From assembly GCF_003363755.1 (NCBI RefSeq), contig NZ_CP031396.1:1798001-1862000 (forward strand): a stretch of 64,000 nt of DNA, read 5' to 3'. A program made the position numbers and the translations under genes. Each line of letters begins with the position of its first letter. The first letter of the stretch is position 1. Of this stretch, positions 23,181-31,050 are shown piece after piece. Origin of the DNA: Pseudomonas protegens. GTDB lineage: Bacteria; Pseudomonadota; Gammaproteobacteria; Pseudomonadales; Pseudomonadaceae. The notes under the pieces were generated by a model. It did no database searches and was not told the origin of the DNA. It was given only the letters and a program-made list of their open reading frames with translations.

Positions 23181-23236
23181 TTTGGCCACTTGAAGATATT
23201 TTTTTCTAGCCTGAAAAAAAATCTTCAACGGCCAAA
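23181..23236. repeat. Long near-perfect inverted repeat
   Basis: The left arm TTTGGCC-AC-TTGAAGAT-A-TTTTTTT mirrors the right arm AAAAAAA-ATCTTCAA-C-GGCCAAA around the 8-base loop CTAGCCTG. About 22 paired bases with only two small bulges make this one of the strongest hairpins of the window. It lies about 90 bp upstream of the nrdB -10 box, so it is DNA structure, a terminator for upstream reading, or a protein site rather than part of that transcript. Confidence 0.85.
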
Positions 23237-23325
23237 GCCTTGTAAACCCGCGCTTTGCTCTCAGTCCCCCTCCTTCTTGGGCCCGCCTGCGCCCATCGGT
23301 CGCCCCACGGCCCTGAAAATATCCT

Positions 23326-23331
23326 TATAAT
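23326..23331 (+). promoter_or_regulatory. Perfect -10 box of the probable nrdB promoter
   Basis: TATAAT, preceded by a non-consensus -35 region (around CCCCAC at the 17-bp position), which suggests an activator-dependent promoter. It predicts a leader of about 250 nt before the nrdB start. Confidence 0.5.
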
Positions 23332-23519
23332 GCGTCCTCAAAACGGGCCCGCAACATTCCCTTACCGGATGAAAACGACCTGCTGAATCCCGCGCCGGAG
23401 CCGACACCCTCAGTTCCGCCCGACAGCAGCTTCAAGGCACCCGAACACGTATTTCTGTTTATTGCCTGCGTTCACTGCTGCAACAAACGATTTCCAATGA
23501 TTTAACGCGGCCAGTAGCG

Positions 23520-23554
23520 CCGTGTGAAAAGCCAACCCTTTTGTTTTCACACGG
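23520..23554 (+). promoter_or_regulatory. Stem-loop in the nrdB 5' leader
   Basis: CCGTGTGAAAA and TTTTCACACGG pair perfectly over 11 bp around a 13-base loop. The stem ends about 16 bases before the ribosome site (CAGGAG) of nrdB, close enough to affect translation start or mRNA decay. Confidence 0.65.
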
Positions 23555-23586
23555 GCATCTGGCCCTCAAGCAGGAGACGACACGTC

Positions 23587-24834
23587 ATGCTGAGCTGGGA
23601 CGAATTCGACAAAGAAGAAGGCGAAGTTGCAGTCAAAGGCGCTAACGCCGGCCACGCTACCGAAGCCAACATGGACCGCCTCGACAGCGCCGGTGGTGCC
23701 GCCGCTCTTGAAGCCCGCGCCGTGACTGCCAGCGACTCCGCTGCCGTGGCCCGCGCCAAGGCGTCCCTGGACCAGCTCGATATCGCCGAAGGCCTGGCTG
23801 AACTGGAAGGCTCTTCCGCTCGTGTCGCCGTTGACGAAAAGCGCATGATCAACTGCCGCGCCGACCTCAACCAGCTGGTACCGTTCAAGTACGACTGGGC
23901 CTGGCAGAAGTACCTTGACGGCTGCGCCAACCACTGGATGCCGCAAGAGGTCAACATGACCGCCGACATCGCCCTGTGGAAAAACCCGGAAGGCCTGACC
24001 GACGACGAGCGTCGCATCGTCATGCGCAACCTGGGCTTCTTCTCCACCGCCGACTCCCTGGTTGCCAACAACCTGGTATTGGCCGTGTACCGCCTGATCA
24101 CCAACCCGGAATGCCGCCAGTACATCCTGCGCCAGGCGTTCGAAGAGGCGATCCACACCCACGCCTATCAGTACTGCATCGAATCGTTGGCCATGGATGA
24201 AGGCGAGATCTTCAACATGTACCACGAGATTCCTTCGGTCGCGAAGAAAGCTGCCTGGGGCCTGAAGTACACCCGTTCGATCTCCGATCCGAAGTTCGAA
24301 ACCGGCACCGTCGACACCGACAAGGAACTGCTGCGCAACCTGATCGCCTACTACTGCGTCCTGGAAGGCATCTTCTTCTACTGCGGCTTCACCCAGATCC
24401 TGTCCATGGGCCGACGCAACAAGATGACCGGTGTCGCCGAGCAGTTCCAATACATCCTGCGCGACGAATCCATGCACCTGAATTTCGGCATCGACGTGAT
24501 CAACCAGATCAAGATCGAAAACCCGCACCTGTGGGATGCCGAGATGAAGGAAGAAGCCACCCAGATGATTCTCCAGGGCACCCAACTGGAAATCGAATAC
24601 GCTCGCGATACCATGCCGCGCGGCGTACTGGGCATGAACGCGGCGATGATGGAGGACTACCTCAAGTTCATCGCCAACCGTCGCCTGTCGCAGATCGGTT
24701 TGAAGGAAGAGTACCCAGGTACCACCAACCCGTTCCCATGGATGAGCGAGATCATGGACTTGAAGAAAGAGAAGAACTTCTTCGAGACCCGCGTGATCGA
24801 GTATCAGACTGGCGGTGCATTGAGCTGGGATTGA
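23587..24834 (+). CDS. nrdB: Class Ia ribonucleotide reductase, beta (radical) subunit
   Basis: Holds the di-iron/tyrosyl radical used by NrdA to make dNTPs. The product is 415 aa starting [11 protein letters not shown] behind GCAGGAG; upstream in-frame residues are not family-like. Residues 1-85 form an Ala-rich extension ending [11 protein letters not shown]. The metal site is visible: E187 and H190 in [10 protein letters not shown] with the radical tyrosine at 194 (His+4, as in E. coli Y122), and the later Glu/His pair in [10 protein letters not shown]. nrdA is not in the flanks, unlike the usual nrdAB arrangement. Confidence 0.95.
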   Translation: MLSWDEFDKEEGEVAVKGANAGHATEANMDRLDSAGGAAALEARAVTASDSAAVARAKASLDQLDIAEGLAELEGSSARVAVDEKRMINCRADLNQLVPFKYDWAWQKYLDGCANHWMPQEVNMTADIALWKNPEGLTDDERRIVMRNLGFFSTADSLVANNLVLAVYRLITNPECRQYILRQAFEEAIHTHAYQYCIESLAMDEGEIFNMYHEIPSVAKKAAWGLKYTRSISDPKFETGTVDTDKELLRNLIAYYCVLEGIFFYCGFTQILSMGRRNKMTGVAEQFQYILRDESMHLNFGIDVINQIKIENPHLWDAEMKEEATQMILQGTQLEIEYARDTMPRGVLGMNAAMMEDYLKFIANRRLSQIGLKEEYPGTTNPFPWMSEIMDLKKEKNFFETRVIEYQTGGALSWD

Positions 24835-24860
24835 TTCCCGGATCGATGAAACAAACAAGA

Positions 24861-24887
24861 AGCCCTGACTTGGTCAGGGCTTTTTTA
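24861..24887 (+). terminator. Rho-independent terminator of nrdB
   Basis: AGCCCTGAC-ttg-GTCAGGGCT followed by TTTTTA, about 26 bp after the nrdB stop codon. The stem is perfect. Confidence 0.95.
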
Positions 24888-25003
24888 TTGGCCGCGCAAA
24901 TCCGCACCTGCTTCATCTACAAGGCCCGGCTCATTAAAGTGCGTGCAGGCTCCAAGACCTGCCTTTATAAAGTCCACTCCCCCGCTTAAGGATCAAAGCG
25001 CTC

Positions 25004-25984
25004 ATGAAATTCGATACCGCCTACTGCATCAGCCTCGACGAAAAGTTGTCGATCTATGACGTGCGGGATCTGAACTTCGATGAAACCCTGGTCTTCGACT
25101 CGGCCAAGGAAAGCTTCCAGTGCCCCAATGACGACTGTCGCACAGCGTTCGATGCCGCCAATCAGCTGGGCACCTTCAATGCCAAGAACGTCAATTACAT
25201 CCGCACTCCGCATTTCAAGAACCTGCCCAGCACTCTTCATATAGAAGGCTGCCCTTACGGGATCAGCAAAAGCCCCGGCAGCATCGAAGGGGCTGCAGTC
25301 GAGGATGATCGCGAGGAACACTTCCCTTCGGAGCTGCTGCTGACCCGCCGCGAATACCTGCGGCGACCGGCCAACCCGACAGCAGCGCCGCAGACACCTG
25401 GAAACAACCCGCCAGTGACGCCTGCCAGCTTGCAAATGCCCCACGCCGGGCGCGATACAACCCCGGACAAGACCTGTGTCTTCGCTCACCCGGTGGAATG
25501 CTTCGTGTCGAATATCGACGACAAGGAACTGCTCAAGCGCATGCCGTTGAAGATTGGCGAACACACCGCGTCCTACGCCTCGTTCTTCAAGAAGATCGAG
25601 TACCTGCTGGATAACAAGGGGCTGATCTACTGGGGCAAGATCAAGGAAATCAAGGACTACACCCAGAGCTTTCGCATCGACTTCGAGCACAAGGTCTGGT
25701 TCAAGGAAGAGGGAGAAGCCAAGAAGAAGCCTTATTCAGTCAACGTCTACCTGAGCAAGAAACTGATCGACAACTATCGCAAGCGCAAAGCCTTCCTCGA
25801 AGAGATCAAGGGCGCCATCGACAGCCAGCGCGAGTTGTACTGTTTCTTCTACGGTGTCACCCCGACACTCAAGCAGGTGCCGAGCAAGAAAAACCCCGAA
25901 GCGACCTTCGGGGTGTTCAGCGCCAATATCGAGAACCTGGACCATTTCGTGATTCGCGAGGCACCGGGCCTGGAAGCAAAATAG
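25004..25984 (+). CDS. Orphan protein of unknown function with Cys/His N-terminus
   Basis: A 326-aa soluble protein I do not recognise. Residues about 35-85 hold a possible zinc site: FQCPNDDC, then TPHFKNLPS and LHIEGCPYG (C-x4-C ... H ... H-x3-C), a spacing reminiscent of the N-terminal finger in CoiA-like and some nuclease-associated proteins. A low-complexity Pro/Thr linker (about 125-160) separates it from a charged mixed alpha/beta C-terminal half (KKIEYLLDNKGLIYWGKIKE; YCFFYGVTPTLKQ). The ribosome site AAGGA precedes the ATG. It stands alone between nrdB and a TauE gene, and its codons are a little less GC-rich than its neighbours', so it may be acquired. Confidence 0.8.
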   Translation: MKFDTAYCISLDEKLSIYDVRDLNFDETLVFDSAKESFQCPNDDCRTAFDAANQLGTFNAKNVNYIRTPHFKNLPSTLHIEGCPYGISKSPGSIEGAAVEDDREEHFPSELLLTRREYLRRPANPTAAPQTPGNNPPVTPASLQMPHAGRDTTPDKTCVFAHPVECFVSNIDDKELLKRMPLKIGEHTASYASFFKKIEYLLDNKGLIYWGKIKEIKDYTQSFRIDFEHKVWFKEEGEAKKKPYSVNVYLSKKLIDNYRKRKAFLEEIKGAIDSQRELYCFFYGVTPTLKQVPSKKNPEATFGVFSANIENLDHFVIREAPGLEAK

Positions 25985-26148
25985 CCGCCTACGGTTTCAC
26001 CGCTTGGGCAACTCCAGGGCCAAGGCCCCCGGATGCTTCCTGACCACCGCCCCTGCCAGCCGTCGGCTGTGCATTGGATCAATCCGTTGAACATGGAAGC
26101 TCCCTTGTATGAAAAAGCCGAAAACACGGTCAGCCAAGCCAGAGCCAG

Positions 26149-26176
26149 CATTCAGCATTCAGCATTCAGCATTCAG
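26149..26176. repeat. Four perfect heptamer repeats (CATTCAG)
   Basis: CATTCAG occurs four times in tandem between the orphan gene and the 3' end of the TauE gene. Seven is not a multiple of three and no gene spans it. It is a short simple-sequence tract that could change length by slippage. Confidence 0.9.
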
Positions 26177-26233
26177 CAGCGGGCAATTATGGATCTGCGG
26201 ACAAGGACAATCGAGCCACCAAGCGTGACGCTC

Positions 26234-27052
26234 CTAGCCCTTCACACACATGCTGAACAACACCAGCAACAACAGACCGATGTACACCCTTGCATGTACG
26301 CGGTCGGGAATTCTGCCAATCCAGGAAGTGGCCAGGCGGATGCCCAGCAACGAGCCGAGGGTCAGTACCGAGAACGCCAGCAGGTCGACATAACCGACAA
26401 ACCAGGGGCCGAGATCGAACGAGCTGAAACGGACCAGGGCCATGTAGGTGACCGTTCCCGCCAACGCCACAGGCACGCTCAGAGGATTGGCCATTGCGGT
26501 GGCCTGGGTCATGGACAAACCGCAACGGCGCAATAGGGGCACCGTCATGACACTGCCGCCTACGCCGAGAAAGGTGGCGACTACACCTATTCCTACACCG
26601 CCAAAGAGCGTTTCGCGGACTCCAAGAAGACGCGCCTCCTGCCCTTGAGACGGTTCAAGAAAACCACGTCGCAGCAGGCAGTCAGCAACGGTGATTCCCA
26701 GGTAAGCGATAAAGGCATAGCGAAGCACTTCGCCACTGACCCACATGGCCGCTGCCGCACCCAAGATAGCCCCCAGCCCTATATAGCCCCCCAGCGGCCA
26801 CAGGTAGTGGCGAACAAGATTGCCCGCCTGATGGTGTCGACGGCTAGCGACCAGGGCATTGACGATCATCACGCAAGTCGAGGTAGCCACCGCGACATGC
26901 ATCGCCGACTGCCCTGCCGCCGAGTCCGCCCCCTGGCTGCCCAGCAGCATCCAGTACAGCAGCGGCACCACTACAAATCCGCCGCCAAAGCCGAACAGCA
27001 CGGCGCTGATACCCGTCATGCAACCAAAAAGTGCCAGCAGTAGATAGAACAT
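26234..27052 (-). CDS. TauE/SafE-family sulfite/anion exporter
   Basis: A 272-aa inner-membrane protein with about eight hydrophobic segments, starting MFYLLLALFGCMTGISAVLFGFGGGFVVVP. The internal repeat of the family is visible: GFGGGFVVVPLL in the first half and FLGVGGSVMTVPLLRR in the second. Members move sulfite, sulfoacetate or related organosulfur anions; the substrate here is not known. The divergent AraC gene 78 bp away is the probable regulator. Confidence 0.88.
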   Translation of the reverse strand: MFYLLLALFGCMTGISAVLFGFGGGFVVVPLLYWMLLGSQGADSAAGQSAMHVAVATSTCVMIVNALVASRRHHQAGNLVRHYLWPLGGYIGLGAILGAAAAMWVSGEVLRYAFIAYLGITVADCLLRRGFLEPSQGQEARLLGVRETLFGGVGIGVVATFLGVGGSVMTVPLLRRCGLSMTQATAMANPLSVPVALAGTVTYMALVRFSSFDLGPWFVGYVDLLAFSVLTLGSLLGIRLATSWIGRIPDRVHARVYIGLLLLVLFSMCVKG

Positions 27053-27129
27053 CGGACCACGCTCGTCTTTGCACAAGAGCTGGACGATAGAGCTTCAGCG
27101 CTTGGCCGACTTCAGCAAGTCAGCCAATA

Positions 27130-27957
27130 ATGTTTGCGTTTACGCCAAACACGGAACGACTCGGCATGCGCAACATCTCCATCGATCAACTGGATCAGAC
27201 ACCGCGTGCGGTACTGGCCATCGGCACCGACTACGCCGACGGCCAACGCCTGCCTCGTCACCGTCATCGGCGGGCACAACTGCTGTATGGCGCTACCGGA
27301 GTCATGCAGGTGGGCACCGATCAGGGCAACTGGGTAGTGCCACCGCAACATGCGGTGTGGATTCCACCCGAGGTGGAACATGAGGTGCTGATGCTCGGGG
27401 TCAGTACCCGCAGCCTGTATATCGAACCTGCCGCGGCGCCCCTGGATAACAGCGGCTGTCGAGTCGTCAGCGTCTCACCGCTGTTACGCCAACTGCTCCT
27501 GGAGGCCGTAGAGATTCCCCTGCAATACGATCAGGGCGGGCGTGACGGATTGCTGGTCGACCTGCTGCTGCATGAACTGCGACGCAGCACGGCGCTACCG
27601 CTGCATATCCCTCTGCCGGCTGATGGCCCGCTACTGGAGTTGTGCCAGGCCTTTCTCGGGCAACCCGATATTCACCAATCCCCGGAGCACTGGGCGGATC
27701 GGTTGCACGTCAGCCTGCGCACGTTTAATCGCGTCTTCCGCCAGCAAACGGGTATGAGCTTCATTCAATGGCGACAACGAGCCTGCGTGATCCTGGCCCT
27801 GGCGCGGTTGGCAGCCGCGGAGTCAGTGACACGCATCGCCCTGGATTTCGGCTATGACAGCCCCGGGGCATTCTCCACCATGTTCCGCCGGGTGCTGGGA
27901 CAGTCCCCCAGTACCTACCTGAACAGGACGGACCCGATCCCGGGAAAAACCTTGTGA
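27130..27957 (+). CDS. AraC-family regulator divergent from the TauE gene
   Basis: 275 aa, or 263 if the ATG at 27166 (MRNISIDQLDQTP) is used. The N-terminal cupin sensor part is HRHRRAQLLYGATGVMQVGT and WIPPEVEHEVL. The C-terminal pair of helix-turn-helix motifs includes WADRLHVSLRTFNRVFRQQ and IALDFGYDSPGAFSTMFRRV, ending in LGQSPSTYLNR. The layout is that of the YeaM/NimR type, which commonly control an adjacent divergent exporter. Confidence 0.88.
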   Translation: MFAFTPNTERLGMRNISIDQLDQTPRAVLAIGTDYADGQRLPRHRHRRAQLLYGATGVMQVGTDQGNWVVPPQHAVWIPPEVEHEVLMLGVSTRSLYIEPAAAPLDNSGCRVVSVSPLLRQLLLEAVEIPLQYDQGGRDGLLVDLLLHELRRSTALPLHIPLPADGPLLELCQAFLGQPDIHQSPEHWADRLHVSLRTFNRVFRQQTGMSFIQWRQRACVILALARLAAAESVTRIALDFGYDSPGAFSTMFRRVLGQSPSTYLNRTDPIPGKTL

Positions 27958-28063
27958 CCAAAGCCGCGGGCAGAGAGCAAAAATCAGTTTGATCCGGGAA
28001 TTAAACAACTGTACAAATAACCAGTACCAAGCCAACTTCCAGCCTAACCTCCCGGAGAAAACC

Positions 28064-28381
28064 ATGGCCTCTCTAGCGATGAAAATCACCCTGGAACGTA
28101 TCGCCCTTTATCAATTCACTCCGCAGCACTGTGCCCAGGCCCGGGACATGCTGGATTGGGACATGGATCAACTGTCCCGTGAATCCACGGTCTCGGTGCA
28201 AGCTATCCAGCGCTTCGAAGCCGGCTACGAGGTGCGTGACGTGACCCGCCTGGCACTGGCGTTCTGCCTTGAAGCTCAAGGGTTGGTGTTCTTTCCCGGC
28301 TTCGCTCCGGGCCGCGGCATGAATATCAAGGGCGCGACTCCCAACCCCATGGAACGCCCTGACTACGCAATGATCGAGTGA
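28064..28381 (+). CDS. Small XRE-type helix-turn-helix protein
   Basis: 105 aa starting MASLAMKITLERIALYQFT behind CGGAGAA; the open frame upstream of this ATG lacks a ribosome site. The HTH is seen in ARDMLDWDMDQLSRES, then SVQAIQRFEAGYEVRD, the lambda-repressor-like pattern. The tail is GATPNPMERPDYAMIE. It has no sensor domain. It overlaps the convergent kinase-like gene by about 19 bp. The target is unknown. Confidence 0.75.
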   Translation: MASLAMKITLERIALYQFTPQHCAQARDMLDWDMDQLSRESTVSVQAIQRFEAGYEVRDVTRLALAFCLEAQGLVFFPGFAPGRGMNIKGATPNPMERPDYAMIE

Positions 28382-28920
28382 TCCAGTGCCTTGAGCAGTT
28401 GCCCGCACAAGTCCGCTACTGAAAGCTGGGTCGAATCCAGGCGAACGAGCGGACAGTCGAGGTTTTTGATCCAGCTTTCATGGCGCCGCAGACTGCGGGT
28501 TCCGTGGCCACCCTCATCGTAGCCGGCGGCCCAGGCGAGAAAAGTCTGGGTCGCGACGTAGCGTTCGCCACCCTCGAAAATCTGCTCGCCGTAGCGCTGG
28601 AATTCCCGGGCACGCAAGCGCTGCAAGCGAACCTCAGGGTCCAATTGCACGAAGACCGCCAGAGTGAAACTGGGGATCAGCACATCTCCCCAACCACAAA
28701 GGGAGCCGGACAGGACCCAGTCCGGCTCCGTCAACACCTGGGTTTGCAGCATATGGATACGTGCGTCACGGGGACGCCGACAACTAAAAGGCTTGGCGCC
28801 GGGTTGCCAGAAAAAATCATCGGAATCGAAGTGTTTGCAGCACAAGCGCTCGGCCAGGGCCCGACCCAAAGTTGTAGTCCCGGAACCGGATGCGCCGAAG
28901 ATATGAATTCTGTAAGCCAT
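28363..28920 (-). CDS. P-loop NTPase with atypical Walker A (adenylate-kinase-like)
   Basis: 185 aa starting MAYRIHIFGASGSGTTTLGRALAE. The P-loop reads GASGSGTTT, so the usual lysine of GxxxxGK(S/T) is threonine. Downstream parts are like nucleoside/shikimate-kinase folds: HFDSDDFFW (acceptor-side acid pair), VLSGSLCGWGD, and an Arg-rich lid LQRLRAREFQRYG. Related proteins with GTTT loops are widespread and annotated as kinases without proof. It may bind nucleotide with altered activity. Confidence 0.8.
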   Translation of the reverse strand: MAYRIHIFGASGSGTTTLGRALAERLCCKHFDSDDFFWQPGAKPFSCRRPRDARIHMLQTQVLTEPDWVLSGSLCGWGDVLIPSFTLAVFVQLDPEVRLQRLRAREFQRYGEQIFEGGERYVATQTFLAWAAGYDEGGHGTRSLRRHESWIKNLDCPLVRLDSTQLSVADLCGQLLKALDHSIIA

Positions 28921-29007
28921 GACACTGCTCCCTCAGAGCGGACATCCAACAGGTTTTACAGCCTCGGCCTGTCTTTGCCGACCTGACACACATGGATCAA
29001 GGCAGGA

Positions 29008-30066
29008 TTACGCAGACTCGACAGCCGCCTGTTCCGAGGCGCCTTCCACCTCCAGCCACCAGGCTCCGCCGCGCTGAGGTTGTGCGAGGTTGAAGGCCTC
29101 ACCCATCTGCGGCGTAGTAATAGTGATGCTGCGCTCCCAAGCCAGGGCCAGGATACGGTCGAAGGGCTCATGCCAGGCATGCATGGCCAGGTCAAAGGTG
29201 CCGTTATGGATCGGCAGCAACCAGCGACCTTGCAGGTCGATGTGAGCTTGCAGGGTTTGCTCCGGCTGCATGTGTACATGGGGCCATTCGACGTTGTAGG
29301 CACCGGTTTCCATCAGCGTCAGGTCAAAGGGCCCGTATTGCTGGCCAATGCGCTTGAAGCCGTCGAAGTAACCGGTATCGCCGCTGAAGAAGATCCGCGT
29401 CGCTGCGTCGATCATCACCCAGGACGCCCACAAGGTGTGATTGCCATCGAACAACCCGCGACCGGAAAAGTGCTGCGACGGCGTAGCGATAAAGCGGATG
29501 CCCTCGACTTCGCAGCCCTGCCACCAATCCATCTGCCGGACCTTGGCCGCTGGTACCCCCCATTTGATCAGGGTGTCTCCCACTCCCAGCGGGGTGAGAA
29601 AGTGCCGGGTCTTGCCTGCCAGGGCCAGTACTGTCTGGTGGTCCAGGTGATCGTAATGGTCATGGGAGAGGATCACCGCCTCGATCTCGGGCAGCGCCTC
29701 CAGACTGATGGGGGGCTGGTGAAAACGCTTCGGACCAGCCCATTGCACCGGGGATGCACGTTCGGCAAACACCGGGTCAGTGATCCAGAACTTGTCGCGC
29801 ATCTTCAACAGCACCGTGGAGTGCCCAAGACGAAACACACTGTGATTGGGAGCCGCCTGCAGTTGCTCACGGGTCAGCGGCTGGACGGGTATGGCACCGG
29901 CCGGACGGGTATTGCGCGGTTTGTGGAACAGCATGTTCCAGAAAATCTGCAGGGTTTTACCGAAACCGGCGCGACGTACCGGAGCATGGTTACGAAAGGC
30001 GCCCTGCTCCTGGCGGGAGGTTTCCTGGCGGGGAGCGCGGGTGACGCTGGACGAAACAGTGGCCAT
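29008..30066 (-). CDS. MBL-fold metallo-hydrolase (UlaG / NAPE-PLD-like)
   Basis: 352 aa from MATVSSSVTRAPRQE (ATG at 30066). The metal motif is SHDHYDHLDHQT (HxHxDH); further ligands lie in FSGDTGYFDGFK and LLPIHNGTFDLAMH. The order and HSTVLLK / PVFAERASP segments are those of the NAPE-PLD/RomA-like branch that acts on phospholipid-type or lactone substrates. The N-terminal 45 residues are basic and poorly conserved. The TetR gene divergent from it is the likely repressor. Confidence 0.87.
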   Translation of the reverse strand: MATVSSSVTRAPRQETSRQEQGAFRNHAPVRRAGFGKTLQIFWNMLFHKPRNTRPAGAIPVQPLTREQLQAAPNHSVFRLGHSTVLLKMRDKFWITDPVFAERASPVQWAGPKRFHQPPISLEALPEIEAVILSHDHYDHLDHQTVLALAGKTRHFLTPLGVGDTLIKWGVPAAKVRQMDWWQGCEVEGIRFIATPSQHFSGRGLFDGNHTLWASWVMIDAATRIFFSGDTGYFDGFKRIGQQYGPFDLTLMETGAYNVEWPHVHMQPEQTLQAHIDLQGRWLLPIHNGTFDLAMHAWHEPFDRILALAWERSITITTPQMGEAFNLAQPQRGGAWWLEVEGASEQAAVESA

Positions 30067-30179
30067 GATTGAAATGACGCCATTGGAACGCGGCAGGTTC
30101 CGACGTTGTTCTGCGGGACGATCTACTGGCCAAGGCACGCAAGCATCAGCCGCCAATCATCGTTTTCAAGAAAAGCTAC

Positions 30180-30194
30180 ACTACACAGTGTAGT
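30180..30194. promoter_or_regulatory. Candidate TetR operator
   Basis: ACTACAC-A-GTGTAGT is a perfect 15-bp palindrome in the 203-bp space between the divergent MBL and TetR genes, right where a dimeric TetR-type repressor would control both. Confidence 0.65.
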
Positions 30195-30269
30195 TTCTGC
30201 ATTGCAACAGAATTAAGACGAAGTAGACTGCCGACTGATTTCTACGCCGACCCTGACCGAACCCGACTT

Positions 30270-30878
30270 ATGACAGCTCCGAAGCGCCTCACCGACCTTA
30301 AACGCGACGCCATCATCCAGGCGGCGATCAGCGAATTCCGCGCCAGCGGTTTCGAGATCACCAGCATGGACAAGATTGCCGCGACAGCCGGGGTTTCCAA
30401 GCGCACGGTGTACAACCACTTCCCCAGCAAGGAAGAGTTATTCGCCGAAATTCTGCATAAGCTCTGGAACAGCACCAGCGCCCAATCGGAGGTCAGCTAC
30501 CGCAGCGACCAGCCATTGCGCGAGCAGTTGCAAAACGTTCTGCGCGCCAAGCTGCAACTGCTAGCCGACAACAACTTCCTCGACCTGGCCCGAGTCGCCA
30601 TCGCCGCAACCATTCACTCCCCCGAGCGGGCACAGAACATGGTGGAACGACTCGGCGAACGGGAAGAAGGCCTGACCCTGTGGATCCGCGGGGCCCTGGC
30701 GGATGGCCGCCTCAAGCCCCTGGACCCGGAGTTCGCCGCGCAACAGATGCACGGGCTGATCAAGAGCTTTGCCTTCTGGCCGCAGATCACCATGGGCCAG
30801 CCGCCCCTGACAGCAGACATGCAGACCCGGGTCATCGAATCGGCACTGGACATGTTCCTGGCCCACTACCAAGCATGA
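30270..30878 (+). CDS. TetR/AcrR-family repressor
   Basis: 202 aa. The N-terminal HTH is typical (IIQAAISEFRASGFEITSMD, then AATAGVSKRTVYNHFPSKEELF). The C-terminal ligand domain has the AefR-like pattern RVIESALDMFLAHY. It is divergent from the MBL hydrolase, with a palindrome between them. The inducer is unknown; an MBL substrate or product is a reasonable guess. Confidence 0.9.
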   Translation: MTAPKRLTDLKRDAIIQAAISEFRASGFEITSMDKIAATAGVSKRTVYNHFPSKEELFAEILHKLWNSTSAQSEVSYRSDQPLREQLQNVLRAKLQLLADNNFLDLARVAIAATIHSPERAQNMVERLGEREEGLTLWIRGALADGRLKPLDPEFAAQQMHGLIKSFAFWPQITMGQPPLTADMQTRVIESALDMFLAHYQA

Positions 30879-30942
30879 GCCAGCTTGCGCTCCCGTCGTG
30901 CAACGTTCCCGGCCACTGTTAAATGGCTTCGAAGGACACTGA

Positions 30943-30960
30943 TTATTCCCACTGGAATAA
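30943..30960. promoter_or_regulatory. Palindrome upstream of the diguanylate cyclase gene
   Basis: TTATTCC-CACT-GGAATAA, perfect 7-bp arms, about 90 bp upstream of the cyclase start. The size and place fit an operator; the regulator is unknown. Confidence 0.5.
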
Positions 30961-31050
30961 ATGACAATATTCACCAGACTGATCCGATAAACGGCCAAGC
31001 CGCAAAAAACACCACAAAGTGTTTCAGTACAGAATCCGGTGCACGAATTT

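Larger units (their letters stand above)
22837..23586. other. Long nrdB upstream region with gene remnant and hairpins
   Basis: The 750 bp between the DUF2790 gene and nrdB contain a broken reading frame (22863-23165), a long AT-rich inverted repeat (23181-23236), a perfect TATAAT box (23326-23331) and an 11-bp stem just before the nrdB ribosome site (23520-23554). No intact gene is visible. In other pseudomonads nrdA usually precedes nrdB; here it does not. Confidence 0.7.

Noticed and set aside
23524..23586. Longer N-terminus for NrdB (21 extra residues)
   Set aside because: It would start inside a hairpin without a ribosome site, while GCAGGAG stands correctly before MLSWDEF.
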